Shown here in pieces: positions 7,303 to 11,973 of a stretch of 11,973 bases of DNA. The stretch comes from Clostridia bacterium. GTDB lineage: Bacteria > Bacillota > Clostridia > Oscillospirales > QAMX01. The stretch is taken from contig JAKSPX010000016.1 of the NCBI GenBank assembly GCA_024404415.1, positions 1 to 11,973 of the forward strand, written 5' to 3'. A program made the translations under genes and the position numbers. The notes under the pieces are model-generated. The model did not search any database and was not told where the DNA came from. It saw only the letters and a program-made list of their open reading frames with translations. Every line of letters starts with the position of its first letter. Position 1 is the first letter of the stretch.

Positions 7303-8382
7303 TTATTTCAGCAATTCGGTATTGCCGCTTTCGGCCGCGCGGCGCACGGCGTCGAGGGCGGACATGGCGTCCAGATTGTAGTCGGGGTCAAAGAAATCGG
7401 CAAAGGGTTCGCCGGTCTCAATGCCGTGGATGAATTCGTCCGCGATGGTGGTGCGGCCTTCGGGGAGCGGGTCGAGCGGAACGACCCTGGTCGGCTCGGT
7501 GACGTGGCGTTCCAGATAAAGCGCGACCGATTTCCCGAGGCGGTTGGCGACCAGCGTACCCTTGTCGCCGAAGAGGATGGGTCCGCAGTCAATGTTGCCG
7601 GAGGCGAAGGTCGCCCAGGTGCCCTCTAAAACGGCGAGAGAATCGCCGAAATCCAGCACCGCCGCCGTGTGATCCTCGACGGGGGCGAAGGAGGAAACGA
7701 GGTTTTTCTTCATGGCGATGGCGGAGGATGCCTTCTTCCCGAGGAAGAGGCGGGAGAGGTTCGCGCCGTAGCAGATGTAATCAAGTAGCGCGCCGCCGCC
7801 GAGCTCGGAATGGTACCACCATTCGGCGGCCTTTTCCTCGTCGGTCAGATCCTGCCCGTAGGAGAAGGGGCCGAGGGATTCCATGTTGCGGTAATGGAAT
7901 TTTAAGGGGCGGCCGATGATGCCTTCGCGCGCAAGGCGAAGTCCCGTGCGGATCGCGGGATCCCAGCCGGTCGGCCAGTTGATGAAGAGGCGCGCGCCGC
8001 TCTTTTTCGCGGCGGAGACCATGGCGAAGGCGTCCTCATAATCGGCCGCGAAGGGCTTTTCGATCAGAACGTGGATGCCGCGGGAAAGCGCTTCGCAGAC
8101 GACTTCCGCGTGGCGGGTGTTTTCGGTGGCGACGAGGAGGATGTCGGGCTTTTCGTCAAGCAATTCGCGCCAGTCTTCAAAGAAGCGCGGAATGGCGTTT
8201 TCACGCATGAGCTGGGGAACAAGGTTTTTTTTGGAGGAAGGTTTGTCGGCGATGGTCTCAAAGGGCAGCGGCAGGTCGGAAAGACCGACCCATTCCACGT
8301 CATTCCGGGCGGAGAAGCTCTTCGCAATGGTCGTGATGTGCATCTGTCCGACGCCGACGACGGCAACACGGTATTTTTTCAC
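7303..8382 (-). CDS. Gfo/Idh/MocA-family oxidoreductase (variant with Tyr at the catalytic His position)
   Basis: A 359-residue family member. The Rossmann segment is VAVVGVGQMHI (G-V-G-Q-M-H instead of GxGxxG). IEKP gives Lys109. GGGALLDYICYGANL keeps Asp201 but has Tyr205 where canonical members have His. It shares this D-x-x-C-Y-G motif, INWP and WWxxS with the gene at 4894-5997, so the two look like paralogs. Start choice: the ATG at 8391 directly abuts its AGAAAGGA, which leaves no room for initiation, whereas the GTG at 8382 has 9-nt spacing, matching other genes here, and gives MKKYRVAVVG like the MKKYKIAMIG of the gene at 8643-9731. I therefore prefer GTG; the ATG form is 3 residues longer. 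It is bounded by repeat-rich spacers on both sides. Likely a cytoplasmic NAD(P) dehydrogenase or reductase in the GRE pathway, substrate unknown. Confidence 0.87.
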   Translation of the reverse strand: MKKYRVAVVGVGQMHITTIAKSFSARNDVEWVGLSDLPLPFETIADKPSSKKNLVPQLMRENAIPRFFEDWRELLDEKPDILLVATENTRHAEVVCEALSRGIHVLIEKPFAADYEDAFAMVSAAKKSGARLFINWPTGWDPAIRTGLRLAREGIIGRPLKFHYRNMESLGPFSYGQDLTDEEKAAEWWYHSELGGGALLDYICYGANLSRLFLGKKASSAIAMKKNLVSSFAPVEDHTAAVLDFGDSLAVLEGTWATFASGNIDCGPILFGDKGTLVANRLGKSVALYLERHVTEPTRVVPLDPLPEGRTTIADEFIHGIETGEPFADFFDPDYNLDAMSALDAVRRAAESGNTELLK

Positions 8383-8391
8383 TTTATTCAT

Positions 8392-8642
8392 TCCTTTCTC
8401 GAACTCAGGATAGTATTCGGCTTACAGTTTTCAAAAGCAGTGATTACGCTTTTGTGCTCTGCCTCGGAAGGCTCCCCTTATTCATAAGGGGAGCTGGCGA
8501 GCAACGCGAGACTGAGGGGATAATCCAACTGTGTGTAACCCAAGTTGGCACGATGGGATCTACAATGTAGCCCCCTTCCACCGCTTCGCGGTCCCCCTTC
8601 CCCCATAAATAGGGGAAGGCTTCCGACTTGAATACTGAAAAC
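8392..8642. other. Intergenic region dominated by a repeat element
   Basis: 251 bp between the first and second oxidoreductase genes. It holds a 7-bp-stem hairpin near the downstream gene (CAAAAGC 8432-8438 with GCTTTTG 8448-8454) and a composite palindromic element (8464-8626). A TACTAT sequence near 8411-8416 on the minus strand could be a -10 box, but no good -35 box accompanies it. No ORF of interest. Confidence 0.6.
8464..8626. repeat. Composite MITE-like element with imperfect terminal inverted repeats
   Basis: A 163-bp element. Its left end starts TCGGAAGGCTCCCCTTAT, and its right end, read on the minus strand, starts TCGGAAGCCTTCCCCTAT. Each end is itself a hairpin: left 8471-8480 with 8485-8494 (10 bp, perfect), right 8596-8603 with 8612-8619 (8 bp). 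Internal palindromes include 8525-8530 with 8543-8548 and CCGCTTCGCGG at 8581-8591. No transposase is encoded. Such non-coding palindromic elements are dispersed in many Clostridia genomes. Confidence 0.65.
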
Positions 8643-9731
8643 TCAGAATGTGGTGTGGAGCGGGAGGATGCGGCCGGTCTCGATGCATTCCGGGATGGCG
8701 CACATGATCTCCACCAGATGGCGCTGACGTTCGAGCGACAGCACCGGCTGGGTGTCGTTTTCGATGGCGTCTAAAAGATCCTTGAGGCAGAAGGAATCGC
8801 AGAAGAAGGTCTCGCGCTCGTTCTGATCCATGGGGCGCGTCCAGCCGCGGATGCCGGAGCCGGGCTTGTCGAAGTAGACCTCGAGGTGCGGGCGGGCTTC
8901 ACCGGGATCGGATACGAAAGAGATGGTGCCGTCGGTGCCGTAGACCTCCATGGTGGGCATCCGGCTGGCTCTCTGGCAGTAGCCGGTGTAAACCTCGCCG
9001 ATCACGCCGCCGCCGAAATCGAGGGTGATGATGTAGTTGTCAGGAAGCTTGGAGGCGTCGATGATCTCGCCGTCAAATTTTCCGGTGCGGATGAGGCGGG
9101 AGGGAATGGAGGTGGCGGCCATCACGCCGACACGCTTTGCCGGGCCCAGAAGATCGGTGATATAATGTAAGCCGTGCACGCCCATGTCGTAAAGCGCACC
9201 GGAGCCGGGCTCGTAGAACCAGCCGGGGTGGTTGTCCCTGTACTGGAAGTATTCCGGGCCGCCGTGGGCGACCTGTACGCGCGCGGTGGTCACCTTGCCG
9301 ATGACGCCGTCGGCGATGAGCTGGCGCGCCTTGCGGTTGGAGTGGCGCATGGCGTGCACCGGGGCGGCGTTGGCCTTGAGGCCCATCTTTTTCGCAAGCT
9401 CGATCTCCTCGGTCACGGCTTCTACCGTCAGCCCGGCGGGCTTCTGGGTGAAGAGGTGCTTGCCCGCGGCGAGGGCCTTCATGTTGATCTCGTGGTGCGC
9501 GGGGATGGAGGTGGCGTCCATCAGCACGTCGAAATCGCATTTTTCGAGCAGCTCGTCAATGGACGAATACCACTCCTTGACGCCGGCTTTTTCGGCGTAG
9601 GCCTTGGCGCGCTCCGGGACGATGTCGCAGAAGGCGACGATCTCGGCGTTTTCAATGCGCGGAACGTCCTTGAGGTACTGGCCGCCGCAGAAAGAGCCGC
9701 AGCCGATCATGGCGATCTTGTATTTTTTCAT
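8643..9731 (-). CDS. Gfo/Idh/MocA-family oxidoreductase (QKP variant), first gene of the cluster
   Basis: A 362-residue NAD(P)-binding oxidoreductase. The Rossmann motif is IAMIGCGSFCGG (6-17). The usual EKP is QKP (96-98), keeping Lys97. GSGALYDMGVHGLHY (176-190) holds Asp182 and His186 in the canonical D-x-G-x-H form. HNPxR-type substrate segments are absent; YFQYRDNHPGWFYEPG (161-176) precedes the catalytic motif. The start at 9731 has GGAGG with 9-nt spacing; the in-frame ATG at 9767 lies inside the candidate promoter/operator and is rejected. It is transcribed divergently from the regulator and is the promoter-proximal gene of the cluster, though a 251-bp repeat-filled gap separates it from the next gene. 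Probably performs one redox step on the inducing compound. Confidence 0.89.
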   Translation of the reverse strand: MKKYKIAMIGCGSFCGGQYLKDVPRIENAEIVAFCDIVPERAKAYAEKAGVKEWYSSIDELLEKCDFDVLMDATSIPAHHEINMKALAAGKHLFTQKPAGLTVEAVTEEIELAKKMGLKANAAPVHAMRHSNRKARQLIADGVIGKVTTARVQVAHGGPEYFQYRDNHPGWFYEPGSGALYDMGVHGLHYITDLLGPAKRVGVMAATSIPSRLIRTGKFDGEIIDASKLPDNYIITLDFGGGVIGEVYTGYCQRASRMPTMEVYGTDGTISFVSDPGEARPHLEVYFDKPGSGIRGWTRPMDQNERETFFCDSFCLKDLLDAIENDTQPVLSLERQRHLVEIMCAIPECIETGRILPLHTTF

Positions 9732-9751
9732 ACCGATAAACCTCCGATATT

Positions 9752-9770
9752 GATATAATGCTATCATATC
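9752..9770. promoter_or_regulatory. Candidate operator palindrome between regulator and oxidoreductase cluster
   Basis: GATATAAT-GCT-ATCATATC is an imperfect dyad with 7 of 8 half-site positions complementary. It lies 21 nt upstream of the oxidoreductase start codon and overlaps the best minus-strand -10 candidate (TATGAT, complement of 9763-9768, 5/6 to consensus). Its place in the divergent spacer makes it a plausible binding site for the neighbouring regulator. No second copy was found in the window. Confidence 0.45.
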
Positions 9771-9828
9771 ATGCCTCGGAGAAAAAGCATAGTCCCTTTT
9801 TGGAGAAAAAAGAAATCGAAATCGGGAC

Positions 9829-9855
9829 TTGACAAATCGCTGTTTTTGTGATACC
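9829..9855 (+). promoter_or_regulatory. Candidate promoter of the divergent regulator
   Basis: A perfect TTGACA -35 box (9829-9834) is followed after 15 nt by GATACC preceded by TGT (extended -10-like, 9847-9855). The -10 match is poor, so the promoter may be weak or need an activator. Transcription from here would begin near 9862, giving a short leader that keeps the ribosome binding site of the TTG start. Confidence 0.4.
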
Positions 9856-9871
9856 TAAAAGGAGTGAGAAA

Positions 9872-9901
9872 ATGCGGAAAAGAAAGGGGAGAGCGACTTG
9901 A
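9872..9901 (+). CDS. Possible 9-residue leader peptide overlapping the regulator start
   Basis: A mini-ORF MRKRKGRAT follows a strong AAAAGGAG (9857-9864, 7-nt spacing). Its TGA stop (9899-9901) overlaps the regulator's TTG start (9898-9900) as TTGA. This could couple translation of the regulator to the mini-ORF. Against it: the best promoter predicts a transcript starting at or after this ribosome binding site, and the ORF is very short. Confidence 0.25.
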   Translation: MRKRKGRAT

Positions 9902-11019
9902 AGGTGGTATATCTGATGGCGGAGGACAGCTATCGGGTCTCTTCGTGGTATGCCGAGACTTTTTCGGGCGTGATCGGCATGGCCAAGCGCCGCTCGGTCA
10001 ACGTGGAGATCCTCACCGAGGCGGAGGATCCCAGACGGTATAAGGACAAAACGGTCATTCTTCTCGGCTTTTCCGGCGTGTGGACCAAGAAATACACCGC
10101 GCTTTACGCGAGCGTGGGTGCAAACGTCATCCTGATCTGCCTGGAGGAGGAAAAAACGCCGGAGCGGGTGCACGTCATCGAGCTGGATCGGTCGCGCGCC
10201 ATCCGCGAGGTCATGCGCCGCATGGCGGCCGCCGGGCGGAAAAGGATCCTGCTCTTTGCGCCGGACCGCGGCTCGGTCTCCGACAGAGAAAGGGAAGAGG
10301 CCTACCTTGCGGAGGCGATGGAGCTCGGCCTTGCGGTCGGCAAAGCGGACGTCTACCCCAACACGGGAAAATTGGAGGACGCCTTCCTCTCCTTAAAGCC
10401 GCACCTGCGTGAATATGATGCGGCGGTCTGCGTGAACGATTTTGCAGCGCTGCTCCTTCTGCGCTCCGCTGTAACCGAGGGCGTCAGGGTGCCGGAAGAT
10501 CTGATGGTGACGGGATTCGGGAACATGAAGCTTGCTTCGGCGACCTCTCCCTCGCTTTCGACCGTGACGCTTGACTACGGCGAGGCGGGCAGGCAGGCCA
10601 TGGAGGCGGCGCTCTATTTTGAAAAGCACCCGGAGGTGACCTCGTCGGTGATGACGCTCGCGTCGCGGGTGATCTGCCGCGATTCGACCGGGATGCTCCC
10701 GCCCTTTGAGGAAGTGCGGCGCGAAAGAGGGGAGAGCGCGGGGAGCGTGCCCTTCTTCAGCGACGACACGGTCTTGAAAATCGCGCACGCCAACGCCCTT
10801 CTGACGGCGGCGGACGCCACCGACCGCGCGATCCTTTCGGCGTTTCTCAGAGGCTACCGTTCCTCCGAGGCGGCGGAGGCCTGCTTCATCTCGGAGAGCA
10901 CCTTCAAAAAGCGCATGAACCGTCTCCTGACCCATGCGGGCGTTTCGACGCGCGCGGAGCTTCTGGAGTTACTGAAAACGGTGGGAATCGAAAAAAGTGA
11001 ACAATTGGAAGAGGGTTAA
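9898..11019 (+). CDS. Transcriptional regulator: LacI/PBP1-type sensor with C-terminal LuxR-type HTH
   Basis: 373 residues. Residues 1-265 resemble the ligand-binding core of LacI-family regulators: KVVYLMAED at the first strand, VCVNDFAALLLL (177-188), GVRVPEDLMVTGFGN (195-209) and PSLSTVTLDYGEAGRQAM (218-235) are the classic second-lobe signatures. There is no N-terminal LacI DNA-binding domain. The C-terminus (about 307-360: DATDRAILSAFLRGY, then EAACFISESTF-like helices and a KKRMNRLL recognition-helix-like segment) fits a LuxR/GerE helix-turn-helix. This resembles XylR-type logic (sensor first, DNA-binding last) but with a LuxR-like rather than AraC-like output. The TTG start has AAAGGGGAG about 6 nt upstream; the in-frame stop at 9865 rules out a longer form. 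Divergent from the GRE cluster, so most likely its local regulator, sensing a sugar-like ligand. Confidence 0.85.
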   Translation: MKVVYLMAEDSYRVSSWYAETFSGVIGMAKRRSVNVEILTEAEDPRRYKDKTVILLGFSGVWTKKYTALYASVGANVILICLEEEKTPERVHVIELDRSRAIREVMRRMAAAGRKRILLFAPDRGSVSDREREEAYLAEAMELGLAVGKADVYPNTGKLEDAFLSLKPHLREYDAAVCVNDFAALLLLRSAVTEGVRVPEDLMVTGFGNMKLASATSPSLSTVTLDYGEAGRQAMEAALYFEKHPEVTSSVMTLASRVICRDSTGMLPPFEEVRRERGESAGSVPFFSDDTVLKIAHANALLTAADATDRAILSAFLRGYRSSEAAEACFISESTFKKRMNRLLTHAGVSTRAELLELLKTVGIEKSEQLEEG

Positions 11020-11067
11020 AAGCCTTAAATATATGGAATTTTCCATTTATACTCATGCAAGTTTATG

Positions 11068-11096
11068 TTGACAAAGATAAGGTCGTGTAGTATAAT
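11068..11096 (+). promoter_or_regulatory. Consensus sigma-A promoter of the T-box operon
   Basis: Perfect TTGACA (11068-11073) and perfect TATAAT (11091-11096) with a 17-nt spacer. Transcription should start near 11103, at the 5' edge of the T-box leader. Confidence 0.92.
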
Positions 11097-11102
11097 AATT
11101 TC

Positions 11103-11374
11103 AAATCTTTAAAGGCTGTGACGAAGACGGTCCGCGAGGAAACGCACAGAGAGTCGGCGGTTGGTGCGAGCCGACGGCGGAATCGCAAAGGATCCATCCC
11201 TTCTGAGCCGGAAGCCCGAATCCCTCAAAGAGGGCAGTAGGCGTTTCCCGTGATTGCTGCGTAAAGGCATAGGAATTATCGGATTCCGAGAGGGGCAGCT
11301 TCGGCTGCAATTTGAGTGGTACCGCGGATGAGTTTTCACCCGTCTCAAAGAGATTTGAGACGGGTATTTTTATT
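11103..11374 (+). ncRNA. T-box riboswitch leader (candidate Ile specifier)
   Basis: A tRNA-sensing leader that reads through its terminator when the cognate tRNA is uncharged. Stem I is visible: base helix GGCU (11114-11117) with AGCC (11206-11209), a k-turn with UGAGC (11204-11208), GAAG/CUUC (11123-11126 with 11200-11203), UCCGC/GCGGA (11131-11135 with 11177-11181), the AGAGAG bulge and the GGTTGGTG apical loop (11159-11166). A stem III-like TTCG hairpin is at 11295-11308. The T-box proper is GAGTGGTACCGCGG (11314-11327). Its TGGU would pair with a tRNA discriminator A. By spacing to UGAGC, the specifier is AUC (11196-11198, Ile) or UCC (11197-11199, Ser). Bacterial tRNA-Ser normally has discriminator G, so Ile is favoured. 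Antiterminator arm TTTGAG (11311-11316) can pair with CTCAAA (11344-11349). Confidence 0.93.
11338..11374 (+). terminator. T-box-controlled intrinsic terminator
   Basis: A perfect 12-bp stem (11338-11349 with 11354-11365), GAGA loop and T-rich tail (11366-11374). Its 5' arm is also the 3' arm of the antiterminator, the normal T-box switch design. Confidence 0.92.
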
Positions 11375-11394
11375 GATTGGCAGGAGGAAACACT

Positions 11395-11973
11395 ATGGCG
11401 ACCGGACAGACTGACAAACTGCAGGAGGTAGCGCTGCGTATCCGCGAGATGCGCGAGATCACCGGCTTTTCCGAGCAGCAGATGGCGCAAAAGACGGAGG
11501 TCACCCTGGAAGAATACCGCGCTTACGAAGCGGGAAAGCTGGATTTCCCCTTCACGTTTATCCATAAATGCTCTCTGGCCTTCGGCATCGGCATCACCGA
11601 TCTTCTCGAAGGCAAGAGCGCGCACCTCTCCTCGTACACCGTCACCCGCAAGGGGCAGGGCCAGCAGACTGCCAAGGAAGACGGCATCGAGATCCAGAAC
11701 CTCGCCCCGATGTTCCGCAAGAAGATCGCGGAGCCCTATTGGGTGCGCTATGAGTACGAGCCGGAGCTCCAGGACAAGCCCATCCACCTGACCAAGCACT
11801 CCGGCCAGGAATTCGACTTCATCATGTCCGGCCGCCTGAAGATCCAGGTCGGCGACAACGTCGAATACCTCAGCGAGGGCGACAGCATCTATTATAACTC
11901 CTCCACCCCTCACGGCATGATCGCCGTCGACGGGCGCGAGTGCCTCTTCGTGGCCGTTGTTCTGCCCGGCGAA
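11395..11973 (+). CDS. XRE-family HTH and cupin domain protein (3' end cut by window edge)
   Basis: 193 codons are present with no stop. Residues 12-72 form an XRE/Cro-type helix-turn-helix (LRIREMREITGFSEQQMA; then VTLEEYRAYEAGK). Residues about 116-192 form a single cupin barrel with HSGQEFDFIMSGRLKI (135-150) and GDSIYYNSSTPHGM (162-175), whose His135, Glu139 and His173 could bind a metal. This domain order is widespread in small-molecule-sensing regulators. The ATG at 11395 has AGGAGG with 7-nt spacing, directly after the T-box terminator, so expression depends on tRNA charging. From general knowledge, proteins like this often precede AMP-dependent acyl-CoA ligase and 2-oxoacid:ferredoxin oxidoreductase genes in anaerobes. 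If so here, an Ile-type T-box would fit branched-chain acid to amino acid conversion, but the downstream genes are outside the window. Confidence 0.9.
   Translation, partial: MATGQTDKLQEVALRIREMREITGFSEQQMAQKTEVTLEEYRAYEAGKLDFPFTFIHKCSLAFGIGITDLLEGKSAHLSSYTVTRKGQGQQTAKEDGIEIQNLAPMFRKKIAEPYWVRYEYEPELQDKPIHLTKHSGQEFDFIMSGRLKIQVGDNVEYLSEGDSIYYNSSTPHGMIAVDGRECLFVAVVLPGE

Noticed and set aside
7171..8626. Repeats considered as a CRISPR array or as operators
   Set aside because: There is no regular repeat-spacer pattern, and the palindromes are long, of different families, and of the dispersed intergenic type.
11033..11046. ATGGAA-TT-TTCCAT palindrome after the regulator gene as a terminator
   Set aside because: The stem is short and AT-rich with no real T-tract; I do not see a convincing terminator for the regulator.
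11101..11913. 270-codon minus-strand open frame over the T-box and cupin gene
   Set aside because: It crosses a clear T-box, terminator and RBS on the plus strand, and its translation has no recognisable domain.
1..11973. tRNA or rRNA genes, transposases, phage genes
   Set aside because: No sequence resembling these was recognised on either strand.

Overview
The window looks like a chromosomal segment of a GC-rich, strictly anaerobic Clostridia-type Gram-positive bacterium, probably a gut Oscillospirales-like lineage. This rests on a MurT-type peptidoglycan amidation enzyme, a T-box riboswitch, AAAGGAGG-type ribosome binding sites, an oxygen-sensitive glycyl radical enzyme, and palindromic repeats of a kind common in such genomes. 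The species cannot be named from sequence alone.

Layout. Positions 1-1780 (minus strand): a zinc-ribbon/TM2 membrane protein followed by murT, which runs off the left edge. Positions 1854-9731 (minus strand): a catabolic-looking cluster read from right to left, with four Gfo/Idh/MocA-family NAD(P)-dependent oxidoreductases, then a radical SAM activase, then its glycyl radical enzyme (GRE), ending in a strong intrinsic terminator. The last four genes are tightly packed (1-bp gap, 4-bp ATGA overlap, 16-bp gap). The first two oxidoreductases are each followed by an intergenic region filled with palindromic repeats. Positions 9732-11019 (plus strand): a divergent regulator with a LacI/PBP1-type sensor domain and a C-terminal LuxR-type helix-turn-helix. 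An imperfect palindrome between the regulator and the cluster is a candidate operator. Positions 11068-11973 (plus strand): a perfect-consensus promoter, a complete T-box leader (candidate isoleucine specifier), and an XRE-cupin gene that runs off the right edge.

Proposed logic. Gfo/Idh/MocA enzymes typically oxidise or reduce a hydroxyl/keto carbon on sugars and cyclitols. GREs cleave C-C, C-O, C-N or C-S bonds, or join carbons, by radical chemistry. The cluster could therefore process a sugar- or cyclitol-like compound through redox steps followed by radical cleavage, under control of the divergent sensor-regulator. The GRE has the glycyl radical loop (Gly690) and an active-site Cys (Cys370). 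It has neither the Cys-x-Glu motif of the dehydratase/lyase GREs nor the Cys-Cys pair of pyruvate formate-lyase, so its reaction is unassigned. This cluster is the best candidate here for an undescribed system. No transporter or kinase is visible in the window.
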